DNA of 18,854 bases from Neisseriaceae bacterium. Lineage in GTDB: Bacteria > Pseudomonadota > Gammaproteobacteria > Burkholderiales > UBA11063. Where the stretch lies: the NCBI GenBank assembly GCA_947441745.1, contig CANEUJ010000013.1, positions 1-18,854 on the forward strand, in the 5' to 3' direction. A program made the position numbers and the translations under genes. Below are positions 5,638-14,096 of this stretch, one piece after another; the stretch's first letter is position 1; each line of letters starts with the position of its first letter. The notes beneath the pieces are model-generated. The model had not been told where the DNA came from, did no database searches, and saw only the letters and a list, made by a program, of their open reading frames with translations.

Positions 5638-8547
5638 TTAAATTAATTCTGTATGTTTGTGTAACTCTTCGAGAATCTTAGTTGTGCTTGAATGACATAA
5701 AAAAACACATACATCACCAGATTTAAGTGTCTTAAACGTGTACTCTAGTGCCTCTTCCTCATAGCCAATCATAATTAATTGGTCTTTTTTCATACCCTTT
5801 TTTAGTAATGTGGCTGCTATCATTTGACTTAATTCGCCAAGCTTCGCACCACGCAAATATTGGGGTAGCTCTTTTATAAGAACCACATCAACTTTATAGT
5901 CGATTGCGTTTTGACAAATACTATCTGTTAGCTCTACACGATCACCAGTATTTCCAAGTAACATATATAATTTTGAATGTTCATCCTTTAAATAATTACG
6001 CCCCATGCTTAAAATCGCTCTAATTGCAGATGGATTATGTGCAAAATCAAGAATTATCGTACCCCCGTTATATCTAAAAACATTAGCCCTTCCACGATTA
6101 TTTTGTGCTGTATTCTCATATGTTTTTAAGCCTTTAGTAATTTCTTCCCAAGTAAAACCCAATACATATGATAAACAAATTGCATTCATCGCATTTTCAA
6201 TATTATGTAATGCATTACCATTAACCGTAATTGGAGTATCAGAAAAACTTGCAATCATAAATTCATGTTCAAGATTTTTCCAATAAAAAGCATTATCCTT
6301 AATATAGCATATATGCTCTACATCTTTTATATATGGAGTTATTTCTGATAATGTTCGCTTGGTAATAATAATTTTTCTGCCCTGTACCTTATCTACAAAC
6401 TTACACATTTCTTTATCATCTAGATTAATTATAGAATAACCATTGCTATCTACAGCTTTATAAACCAAACTTTTGGTCTCAGCCATAGATGATAAATTTT
6501 CAATACCATCTAGTCCCATATGGTCTTCAGATATATTAATAACAGTTGAACCTTTTACATAATTAGCAATTACTCCACGCCTAACCAATCCCCCCCGAGC
6601 AACCTCTAATACCGCAATCTCAACATTAGGATTCATCATAACTTCCAAACTACCTGATGGCCCTGACAAATCTCCCTCTTCTACAACTTCATCACCGATC
6701 ATTACCCAATCTGTAGAGCAGTAGCCAACCGTCTTACCAGAAATACTTGCTATATAAGCTACCATTCTAACAGTGGTTGTTTTACCATTAGTCCCAGTTA
6801 CTAATACAGCTGGTACTTCTTTAATATTATCCCAAGGAATATCTTTTAGAGAAATATCTTTCATATCAGCTCTAAATCCATATTTACCAGAACCTATACA
6901 AATATTAGACTTATTAATAAAAACATTGAGGGAGCGTTTAGATGCTTCTTTGCATATTTCACGATGTTTTAAATTGCGTTCCTGACTAATCTCAGATTCA
7001 ATGTTATCAAGTATTTTCTCTAATGGATAAAATTCACCACTAGTATATTTATTATAAACCGAATCCCAAATTTGGCATAAAACACTCATTCCACAATTTA
7101 ATAAATCTGGAGTAAAAGATACTGCATATTTAAAACCTTGACTATATATGCGAATTCCAGTTTTATATTCGGTTAAATTTAATGCTGCCATTACTCTTTT
7201 TAATTCAATTTCCCAAAGTTTGATAAACTCTGGAATAGACTCTATGTCTTCACCCGACAATAAAATATCAAGAACAGCACCAGTATCATTAAAGTATATA
7301 TTTGCCCCCATCAACCTCGTATCAGAAATATATGGTTTCTTAGTGGATGCTACTTGCTTGAAATCAACCACTTGCCCCCAACTACGTTTTATCTTATCAA
7401 CTAATAACACCACTAAATCACCATCTAGTGCATTTTTAAGAGCATAATCAATACTAGATACCTCATCAAGGATAACTATAATATTCTCATCTTTAATTCC
7501 ATTATCAATCAAGCTTTGTTTGAGTATTTTAGGAACATCACCACTATTTCGCCCCCTTAAGCCATCATCTTGTTTGATAATATAATTATCAAAATATAAA
7601 GATGCTAAACGTCCAAACTCTATAATATCTTCATCACGCCTATCACCTGGTGCTGACAACAATAATGTACGCTTAGATTTCACTTCCATTCTTTGGGATA
7701 ATTCACCAATTACTTTAAGTGCTGCTGGATTGTGTGCATAATCCATCAATACTTTAAATGGATACTCATCATAAATATTTAGGCGTCCTGGAACTTGAGA
7801 GAAATCAGTCTTGAAAGTTAATAATCCGTTTTTAATGTTTTCTAAACTCATTCCCATGCTATAACAAATCGCAACAGCAAACATTGAATTTTGTACATTA
7901 TGCATTGCTAGACCTTCGATTGTTGCTGGAATTAAATTTGCAAATAATACCTGTTTCTCGTGATTCTTATCGTGTACAACAATACCATTTTGATTTTTTT
8001 CTAAAACTACTGCACAACCACCTAACATTATATGTTCTTTAACTAATTGATTGTCATCTTCCATTGTAACATACAAAATATTATTAGCCGTAATATAGGG
8101 TGACATTTTTTGACACTCTATATCATCGGCATTAAGTACTGCAGTATCATGAGCTGACTCAATAACCATTCTCTTAATTTTAGCCAAATCTTCAATAGAG
8201 TTCACGCCACCTAAACCAATATGATCAGCTGTTACATTAAGACATGCCCCAACATTACAATAATTATAACCTATCCCTTGTCTAAGTAAGCCACCTCTTG
8301 CAGTTTCAAGTACCGCCACCTCAACTAATGGGTTATCTAAAACCATCTTTGCTGATCTAGGGCCTGTCGTATCACCTTCAAATATCAAATTACCATCAAT
8401 ATAAATACCATCTGTAGTAGTTAATCCAACAACCTTACCTGATAATTTCCACATATGAGCTACCATTCTTGAAGTGGTAGTCTTGCCATTAGTACCAGTT
8501 ATTGCAGCAATCTGAGTTTCATTTATATTATTCGTGATAGTGTTCAT
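5638..8547 (-). CDS. Tandem Mur-ligase, cyanophycin-synthetase-like protein lacking the ATP-grasp domain
   Basis: A 969-residue, uninterrupted frame. Residues 1-400 form a Mur ligase of the CphA C-terminal type: P-loop GTNGKTTT 18-25, LETARGG 80-86, DHIGLGG 108-114, HN 216-217, DYAHNPAA 269-276, GDRRDEDI 301-308, LRGR 330-333, ending WGQVVDF as CphA proteins end. Residues about 405-575 resemble the second half of the CphA N-domain, with the pattern FYPLEKILDNI, then REICKEASKRSLNVF, then a GSGKYGFR end. Residues 580-969 are a second Mur ligase: P-loop GTNGKTTT 585-592, LEVARGG 647-653, DHMGLDG 675-681, HN 781-782, DFAHNPSA 834-841, GDR 868-870, LRGAKLGE 898-905. CphA is N-domain, ATP-grasp, Mur. 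Here ATP-grasp, which adds Asp to the backbone, is absent and the Mur domain is doubled. ATG 8547 was chosen over a TTG at 8562 because GGAG lies 9 bases before it. Both ligase sites look active, but the amino-acid substrates are unknown. Confidence 0.88.
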   Translation of the reverse strand: MNTITNNINETQIAAITGTNGKTTTSRMVAHMWKLSGKVVGLTTTDGIYIDGNLIFEGDTTGPRSAKMVLDNPLVEVAVLETARGGLLRQGIGYNYCNVGACLNVTADHIGLGGVNSIEDLAKIKRMVIESAHDTAVLNADDIECQKMSPYITANNILYVTMEDDNQLVKEHIMLGGCAVVLEKNQNGIVVHDKNHEKQVLFANLIPATIEGLAMHNVQNSMFAVAICYSMGMSLENIKNGLLTFKTDFSQVPGRLNIYDEYPFKVLMDYAHNPAALKVIGELSQRMEVKSKRTLLLSAPGDRRDEDIIEFGRLASLYFDNYIIKQDDGLRGRNSGDVPKILKQSLIDNGIKDENIIVILDEVSSIDYALKNALDGDLVVLLVDKIKRSWGQVVDFKQVASTKKPYISDTRLMGANIYFNDTGAVLDILLSGEDIESIPEFIKLWEIELKRVMAALNLTEYKTGIRIYSQGFKYAVSFTPDLLNCGMSVLCQIWDSVYNKYTSGEFYPLEKILDNIESEISQERNLKHREICKEASKRSLNVFINKSNICIGSGKYGFRADMKDISLKDIPWDNIKEVPAVLVTGTNGKTTTVRMVAYIASISGKTVGYCSTDWVMIGDEVVEEGDLSGPSGSLEVMMNPNVEIAVLEVARGGLVRRGVIANYVKGSTVINISEDHMGLDGIENLSSMAETKSLVYKAVDSNGYSIINLDDKEMCKFVDKVQGRKIIITKRTLSEITPYIKDVEHICYIKDNAFYWKNLEHEFMIASFSDTPITVNGNALHNIENAMNAICLSYVLGFTWEEITKGLKTYENTAQNNRGRANVFRYNGGTIILDFAHNPSAIRAILSMGRNYLKDEHSKLYMLLGNTGDRVELTDSICQNAIDYKVDVVLIKELPQYLRGAKLGELSQMIAATLLKKGMKKDQLIMIGYEEEALEYTFKTLKSGDVCVFLCHSSTTKILEELHKHTELI

Positions 8548-8570
8548 GCAGTAAAGCTCCAAAAAATTTA

Positions 8571-10058
8571 CTATGAGTACAGTAATTTATTTAATAAAGC
8601 TCGGACTGTCAGTGCAACTTCCGAAGCTAATATTCCAGTATAACCAATAGAATTTGCCATGGATTCTGCAGCACTACCGTGCAAATACACAGCTAGTCTT
8701 AGAGCATCAGATAACCCCATACCTTGAGCTATAAATGCCGCTATTATGCCACAAAGTGTATCACCCTGACCAGCATTTGATAATGCCATATTACCAGTTT
8801 GATTAAGATATATACTATCATTATCTTTTATTAATGAACCCGCACCTTTTATAAGGGTTACGGCATTGAATTGGAGGTACATACTGTTTAATGCTTTAAA
8901 TCGATTGCTATTTATTTCTGGTACCGTTGTTTTTAATAACCTCGCAGCTTCACCTGGATGTGGCGTAATAATTTTATTTGGTAGAACCCTAAGTTGCGAT
9001 TCTAACTCTGGATTTTTGGCTATCAAATTAAGAGCATCTGCATCAAAAATAAACTTAGCTTGTGTCTTATGTTTTAGTATTTTTCTTAAGAAATTAATTG
9101 CAACTTGATCTTCTCCAAACCCAGTCCCAACCACAATTACAGAATATTGCTCTATGTTTTTTAATACATCTTTTGGTTTAGCTTGCATTAATTCTGGCAT
9201 AACCACATCAGATACAAAATTCTTATCTAAGGGACATAAGATAACTTTACCACTACCACAAAGCATAGCAGAGCGTCCCGCAAGATACAAAGCCCCATGC
9301 ATCCCAATATTACCACCAACAATTAATACAGTACCAAATGTACCTTTATTAGTATTATATGTTTTACGTACTAAAGGCGAATAATCAATAGTGCTTAACT
9401 CATTAGTTACTACATCTGGAGTGATAGCTTTGGCTATTTTAAAATCATCTATATTAACTAAGGTTTCAATTGATAATTTACCAACCAAATCAATACCACT
9501 TCCTGTATAAAACCCAGGTTTATCACTAATAAAAGTAATAGTATGACAAGCCATAATCGCATTACCAAAAACTTCACCAGTAAATGGATCAAGACCTGTT
9601 GGAGTATCAACGGATAAAACAAAACTACCACTTTGATTAACCAAATCAATTAAATTATTTAGTTTCGGGTCAAGATAATATGTAATCCCTATACCAATAA
9701 TCGCATCAATAATTAAATTATATGAAGCTAATGATGTGGGAATTCTAGTAAGTACCCTGCCTTTTAATTCGATAAAATCATTGATTAATGACTCTGTGGT
9801 AGGGTTTAAGTTTTTGGCAACTGGAAGTATAGTGACCGCATAACCTGCATTTAGTAAATTAATTGCAGCAATTACACCATCACCACCATTATTACCACGC
9901 CCAACAATTACTAGAACCTTATCTTTATTTGAGCGATTTTTAGTAACCCAAAGCGCAATTTTAGACCCAGCAATTTCCATTATGTTTAATTTAAACTTAT
10001 TAATTGCGTCAGCTTCAATATGGCGAATTTGTGCAATACTTAAAAAACGCTGTTGCAT
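8571..10058 (-). CDS. nnr: Bifunctional NAD(P)H-hydrate epimerase / ADP-dependent NAD(P)H-hydrate dehydratase
   Basis: Repairs hydrated NADH and NADPH: the N-domain interconverts R and S hydrates and the C-domain dehydrates the S form using ADP or ATP. The 495-residue length and two-domain order match E. coli Nnr (YjeF). The epimerase half has GRGNNGGDG at 53-61, DAIIGIG at 118-124 and SVDTPTGLD at 149-157. The ribokinase-like dehydratase half starts around 235 with GTVLIVGG, then GSGKV at 268-272, VVGTGFGED at 309-317, FDADALN at 338-344, HPGEAARLL at 367-375 and NAGQGDTLCG at 428-437 with the catalytic Asp D433. ATG 10058 has AGGA close upstream and begins six bases after the grxD stop. It is 23 bases before the Mur-ligase gene. 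Position in the run looks like housekeeping co-transcription; no specific link to cyanophycin chemistry is seen. Confidence 0.95.
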   Translation of the reverse strand: MQQRFLSIAQIRHIEADAINKFKLNIMEIAGSKIALWVTKNRSNKDKVLVIVGRGNNGGDGVIAAINLLNAGYAVTILPVAKNLNPTTESLINDFIELKGRVLTRIPTSLASYNLIIDAIIGIGITYYLDPKLNNLIDLVNQSGSFVLSVDTPTGLDPFTGEVFGNAIMACHTITFISDKPGFYTGSGIDLVGKLSIETLVNIDDFKIAKAITPDVVTNELSTIDYSPLVRKTYNTNKGTFGTVLIVGGNIGMHGALYLAGRSAMLCGSGKVILCPLDKNFVSDVVMPELMQAKPKDVLKNIEQYSVIVVGTGFGEDQVAINFLRKILKHKTQAKFIFDADALNLIAKNPELESQLRVLPNKIITPHPGEAARLLKTTVPEINSNRFKALNSMYLQFNAVTLIKGAGSLIKDNDSIYLNQTGNMALSNAGQGDTLCGIIAAFIAQGMGLSDALRLAVYLHGSAAESMANSIGYTGILASEVALTVRALLNKLLYS

Positions 10059-10064
10059 TAGTTC

Positions 10065-10373
10065 CTACTTACTTAATAACTGCTGCAATTCGCCTGATTC
10101 ATACATTTCTGCGATAATATCAGACCCACCAATTAATTCACCATTAATATATAATTGCGGAATAGTTGGCCAATTAGAGTACTCTTTTATACCTTGACGA
10201 ATTTCATCATCTGCTAAAACATTAATACTTAAATACTCTTTAACTCCGCATAAAGATAATATCTTAGCAGCACGCCCCGAAAACCCACATAAAGGAAATT
10301 TAGGATCGCCTTTCATATAAAGTACTACTTTATTATTCGTTACTTGTTGTTTGATTTTTTCTAATACTGTCAT
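10065..10373 (-). CDS. grxD: Monothiol glutaredoxin, CGFS type (Grx4)
   Basis: A 102-residue glutaredoxin of the class that binds a [2Fe-2S] cluster as a glutathione-bridged dimer and delivers it to apoproteins, often with BolA partners. The signature CGFS is at 29-32, the glutathione-contacting Lys is in MKGDPKFPLCGFS (K21), and WPTIPQLYINGELIGGSDII follows from 68 with the cis-Pro and the GG-SD glutathione site. Length is typical. AGGTG lies six bases before the ATG. It sits 23 bases after the phosphofructokinase stop and 6 bases before nnr. There is no BolA gene in the window. Confidence 0.96.
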   Translation of the reverse strand: MTVLEKIKQQVTNNKVVLYMKGDPKFPLCGFSGRAAKILSLCGVKEYLSINVLADDEIRQGIKEYSNWPTIPQLYINGELIGGSDIIAEMYESGELQQLLSK

Positions 10374-10396
10374 TTTATCACCTATAAAAAATATTA

Positions 10397-11647
10397 TTAA
10401 TTTTTAAACACATTAAGTTTTTTTGCTACTTTAGTATAAGATAAACTGAGATAATCAGGTAATCCATTACTATATTCTGGATAATCTTCACCAGAAATCA
10501 ATGGCTCCATATATTCGCGACATTTTTGAGTGATATGAAAACCTTCCTCATCTATAAAATCTCGCGGCATAAATTTCTCTTTATTTGCTATATCGTGTAA
10601 TGGTGCATGAGCCACTTCCCACAAATATGGATCTTGTGAAATACGCTTAATATATGCCATTATGGCATTTTGCCCATCAATTGCAAACTGTACACCTGCA
10701 TGACCTACACAATAAGCTTGCTCTACATCAGTTTTTGAGGATAAATGTCTTGCTGAACGTTGTAAATAATCAGCAATTGCAAAATGCTGTTTAAATCCAA
10801 GCTTTAACTCAATTAAATCAGACAATATATTAGCAACCCCACCTAATTTAGCATGTCCAAAATCATCTCGGGAGTTTTCCGCTTCTCCAAGTCCAACTCC
10901 ATTTTTATCACAAATACCTTCTGAAGCAGCAATTACACAATAACCAACACTCTCAACTACTACTTTAACTTTATTAAGGAACTTCTCTTCATCAAAAGGA
11001 ATTTCAGGAAATAATATTATATGGGGAGGGGTATGATTATCAGTACTGGCTACACCACAGCCAGCGGCAATCCATCCAGCATTTCTACCCATTACTTCAA
11101 GGATAAACACCTTAGTTGAACTAGCATACATTGATTTTAAATCAATACCTGCTTCTCTTATAGATGTTGCCACATACTTAGCAACTGACCCAAAACCTGG
11201 GCAATTATCAGTGACTACCAAATCATTATCAATTGTTTTAGGTATATGCACTGCTTTGATTGGGTATCCTAATTGCTCCGCAATTTGGGATACTTTAAGA
11301 CATGTATCAGCAGAATCATTGCCACCATTATAAAAGAAGTATTCGATATTATAAGCAGCAAATACCTCAATAATTCTCTCATATTCTTTACGACTTTGCT
11401 CCAAACTTTTTAGCTTATATCTACAAGAACCAAATACTCCACCAGGAGTTTGACGAAGTTTTTTTATTTCAATTTCAGTTAATGAAGTAGTATCAATTAG
11501 TTCTTCATTAAGAACCCCAAGGATACCATTTTCAGCAGCATACAAAATACCTTTGTTATGGATTCTCCAATTATTAATAACTCCCGCAGCTGAGGCGTTA
11601 ATAACAGAGGTAACCCCTCCTGATTGAGCATAAATCGCATTAGCCAT
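10397..11647 (-). CDS. pfp: Pyrophosphate-type 6-phosphofructokinase
   Basis: Phosphorylates fructose 6-phosphate. The PPi-linked form is reversible and serves both glycolysis and gluconeogenesis. Of 416 residues, GGNDSADT at 108-115 and PKTIDND at 136-142 decide the type. ATP-dependent enzymes have Gly after the GGD Asp and Gly in PGTIDND, whereas PPi enzymes have Asp (here D111) and Lys (here K137). D140 is the expected catalytic base. MGRNAGW at 187-193 is the sugar-phosphate site. The third position of the GGDDS motif is Asn here. ATG 11647 was chosen over TTG 11656 because GGAGG, inside the last pdxA codons, is nine bases upstream of the ATG but only one base from the TTG. It follows pdxA with a 2-base gap, so translational coupling is likely. 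PPi preference is read from motifs, not shown. Confidence 0.92.
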   Translation of the reverse strand: MANAIYAQSGGVTSVINASAAGVINNWRIHNKGILYAAENGILGVLNEELIDTTSLTEIEIKKLRQTPGGVFGSCRYKLKSLEQSRKEYERIIEVFAAYNIEYFFYNGGNDSADTCLKVSQIAEQLGYPIKAVHIPKTIDNDLVVTDNCPGFGSVAKYVATSIREAGIDLKSMYASSTKVFILEVMGRNAGWIAAGCGVASTDNHTPPHIILFPEIPFDEEKFLNKVKVVVESVGYCVIAASEGICDKNGVGLGEAENSRDDFGHAKLGGVANILSDLIELKLGFKQHFAIADYLQRSARHLSSKTDVEQAYCVGHAGVQFAIDGQNAIMAYIKRISQDPYLWEVAHAPLHDIANKEKFMPRDFIDEEGFHITQKCREYMEPLISGEDYPEYSNGLPDYLSLSYTKVAKKLNVFKN

Positions 11648-11649
11648 AA

Positions 11650-12636
11650 TTAACAACCTCCATTAATATTTATTGCAAACTCTATTGCATGAATCAAACT
11701 TTCACTATTGGCTAATCCAGTTCCCGAAATATTGACCGCAGTACCATGATCTACTGATGTGCGAACTATTGGTAAGCCAAGAGTGACATTTATACCAGAC
11801 TCAAATCCTGAATACTTCAACACAGGTAAACCTTGATCATGATACATTGCCAAAATAACATCATATTCTCCTGCAGATAAAAAAATACTATCTGCAGAAT
11901 GGCTACCACTTACATTATAACCATTAGCTATCCATTCATTAATTACTGGATTAATGATTTCTATTTCTTCTAGCCCAATATACCCCCCATCTCCTGCATG
12001 TGGATTTAAACCACAAACAGCAATCCTCGGATTAGATATTTTATATTTATCTTTAAAATAATCAATAATTATTTTAAGAGTTTGATTCAAATTATTGCAC
12101 GTAACTTGTAATGCTACCTCTTTTAAAGGTAAATGCGTAGTTAATAGCGCTACCTTCATATCCTTATTGGCTAACATCATAACAACTTTATCAACCTGAA
12201 ATTTCTGAGCCAAATACTCAGTATGTCCCAAAAACTTGACTCCTGATTGATTAATTACCTCTTTATTAACTGGTGCGGTAACTATAGATTTTGCAAAGCC
12301 CATCTTACATAAATTAATTCCCCAATCAATAGTTTTTAATACATAAGCTGAGTTCTCTGGGTTTAAAACCCCAGCAATGACAGCATTGGGACATTCTATA
12401 TCTAGTACTCGTAACTTTGCTGAAGGTTTTAAATCTACTAAATCACGAACCTCAATAACTTCAATACGTATATCTTTATTTAAAGCCCTAGCACGCGATT
12501 TTAGTACATTAACATCCCCAATAATAACCACCGCTTGAGCAAATTGATGCTTCACAACATCAAGACAGATATCAGGGCCAATCCCTGCTGGTTCGCCCAT
12601 TGTAACTAAAATAGGATACATCTTATTACTCATCAT
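11650..12636 (-). CDS. pdxA: 4-hydroxythreonine-4-phosphate dehydrogenase
   Basis: NAD-dependent oxidation of 4-phosphohydroxy-L-threonine in the DXP-dependent route to pyridoxal phosphate. The 328-residue length is typical. MGEPAGIGPD is at 13-22, TAPVNK at 120-125, GHTEYLA at 137-143, NPHAGDGG at 211-218 and YHDQGLPVLK at 265-274. The three metal-binding His are expected at H168, H213 and H266. The first ATG (12636) overlaps the end of surA by 11 bases. An ATG at 12621, just beyond the surA stop, gives MYPILVTMGEPAGIG, nearer to the usual family start, and has only a weak GAG seven bases upstream; I cannot decide between them. Lying after surA is the usual order in Proteobacteria, but the rsmA gene that often follows is replaced here by pfp. 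Confidence 0.95.
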   Translation of the reverse strand: MMSNKMYPILVTMGEPAGIGPDICLDVVKHQFAQAVVIIGDVNVLKSRARALNKDIRIEVIEVRDLVDLKPSAKLRVLDIECPNAVIAGVLNPENSAYVLKTIDWGINLCKMGFAKSIVTAPVNKEVINQSGVKFLGHTEYLAQKFQVDKVVMMLANKDMKVALLTTHLPLKEVALQVTCNNLNQTLKIIIDYFKDKYKISNPRIAVCGLNPHAGDGGYIGLEEIEIINPVINEWIANGYNVSGSHSADSIFLSAGEYDVILAMYHDQGLPVLKYSGFESGINVTLGLPIVRTSVDHGTAVNISGTGLANSESLIHAIEFAININGGC

Positions 12637-14083
12637 TCATTTTAACATAAGCAGCATCACGAATATTTCTTTGCCACTCAATATATAGGGTATTTGCCTT
12701 ACTGTCATGAATCTCCTGACGTATTTCGGCTTTTTCTCTATCATTAGCCAAATTTGCATCACGAATTGCTAAAACCTCTAAGATATGCCAACCAAAAGGT
12801 GAATGAATGGGTTCACTTATAATACCAATAGGTGTATTAATTACCGCACTTTCAAAAGCAGGTACTGTATCGCCACGACTAATCCACCCAAGATCTCCAT
12901 CTTTGATACTACTTGTATCCTGTGAGTATGTTTTGGCATAACTTGCAAAACTATCACTTTCTACTTGAGGGTTTTTAGGCTTTTGTAGAATTTTATTACG
13001 TATTTCAACAATTTTTTGATACGCCTCATTATTGCTTGTTGCTTCATTGGTTTTAATTAATATATGTCGAACGTGGTACTGATGCACCATCTGAGGAACT
13101 CCATGTTTTTTTATATCATTAATTTTAAAAATAAAAAACCCTACTGATAAATGAATAATACTTGTAATTCCACCAACACCAACACCCTCAAAATTCTTTA
13201 GAATATCAGGAGGTAATACAGCATTACTTTTCCAGCCTAACACACCGCCAGTTAGAGCATTTGGAGAATTAGAATATTTAGCTGATACTTTATAAAATGG
13301 ATTACCACTTTTTAACTCATTATAAGCGGCTATTGCCAAATTTTGCTTCTGCTCAACAATATCTGGAGTTGCATTATCAGGAACACCTACTATAATATCA
13401 GATAAATTATAATCTACCCTGTTTTTATAAGCTTCGCTGTTTAAAACCAGATCTACTTCGTGTTCATTAACACTCACCCGACCATCTACTTCTCTTTGTT
13501 TTAGTTTATCAATCGTAATTTGATCATTAATTTGTTTTTTAAACCGATCAAATGTGAAGCCTTGTTTCATAATGTATTGTTTAAAATGCTCTAGATCCAT
13601 ATTATTTTGACTAGCAATATTATTTATCGCACCTGCAACTTCAATATCAGTAGTTTTTATTCCAGTTCTGGTAGCAAAATCCAACTCAATCTTTTGCATA
13701 ATTAATTCATCAATTACACGCTTACGAATATCATCGGAACTTGGAGGAGGTAAACCTTTTTGTTTATATGTTTGCATAGTTTGAGTAACTTGATTATTAA
13801 CTTCAACTGTAGTTATAACGCCTCTATTTACATAAGCTACTATTTTATTGACTGTTGTTACTGGTGAATTTAACTTGTGATTTATGCTTTCATAATTTGC
13901 ATAATAAGCAGTACTTGCATTTGGTAATGGTACATTTAAAAGTGATGACTCTATATGTTTATTGCTACTACTTACAGCTATTGGAGTTGTAGAATTATCA
14001 CCTCTTTGCATTGCACCTGCAAAAACAAATTGCCCAATCATCATAACAACTATGAAGATTAAATTATAAATATAGTAATACAT
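12626..14083 (-). CDS. surA: Periplasmic chaperone / peptidyl-prolyl isomerase SurA
   Basis: Escorts unfolded outer-membrane proteins, LptD among them, across the periplasm. The 485-residue precursor has a signal peptide at about 1-24 (hydrophobic IFIVVMMIGQFVFAGA). The SurA N-domain spans about 75-210, with VNKIVAYVNRGVITTVEV and the VIDELIMQKIELDFA helix. Parvulin domain 1 is at about 225-325, with SPNALTGGVLGW and VGFFIFKI. Parvulin domain 2 is at about 335-440, with YHVRHILIK, KDGDLGWISRG and FGWHILEV. A poorly conserved stretch of about 50 residues (24-75, rich in Ser and Asn) separates signal and chaperone domain; E. coli SurA has no such linker, which explains the extra length. AGGA overlapping the lptD stop serves as ribosome-binding site. 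It directly follows lptD with 13 bases between. Confidence 0.95.
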   Translation of the reverse strand: MYYYIYNLIFIVVMMIGQFVFAGAMQRGDNSTTPIAVSSSNKHIESSLLNVPLPNASTAYYANYESINHKLNSPVTTVNKIVAYVNRGVITTVEVNNQVTQTMQTYKQKGLPPPSSDDIRKRVIDELIMQKIELDFATRTGIKTTDIEVAGAINNIASQNNMDLEHFKQYIMKQGFTFDRFKKQINDQITIDKLKQREVDGRVSVNEHEVDLVLNSEAYKNRVDYNLSDIIVGVPDNATPDIVEQKQNLAIAAYNELKSGNPFYKVSAKYSNSPNALTGGVLGWKSNAVLPPDILKNFEGVGVGGITSIIHLSVGFFIFKINDIKKHGVPQMVHQYHVRHILIKTNEATSNNEAYQKIVEIRNKILQKPKNPQVESDSFASYAKTYSQDTSSIKDGDLGWISRGDTVPAFESAVINTPIGIISEPIHSPFGWHILEVLAIRDANLANDREKAEIRQEIHDSKANTLYIEWQRNIRDAAYVKMNDE

Positions 14084-14096
14084 TTAAATATAGATC

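Noticed and set aside
7148..7447. 99-codon and other plus-strand open frames inside the tandem Mur-ligase gene
   Set aside because: All are antisense to a motif-rich frame, lack ribosome-binding sites and resemble nothing.
8548..8562. TTG at 8562 as start of the tandem Mur-ligase gene, and a missing upstream ATP-grasp part lost by frameshift
   Set aside because: ATG 8547 has a well-placed GGAG. The sequence upstream is the complete nnr gene on the same strand, so no broken ATP-grasp fragment is there.
11648..11656. TTG at 11656 as the pfp start
   Set aside because: Only one base separates it from GGAGG, whereas ATG 11647 has normal spacing and gives the expected N-terminus.
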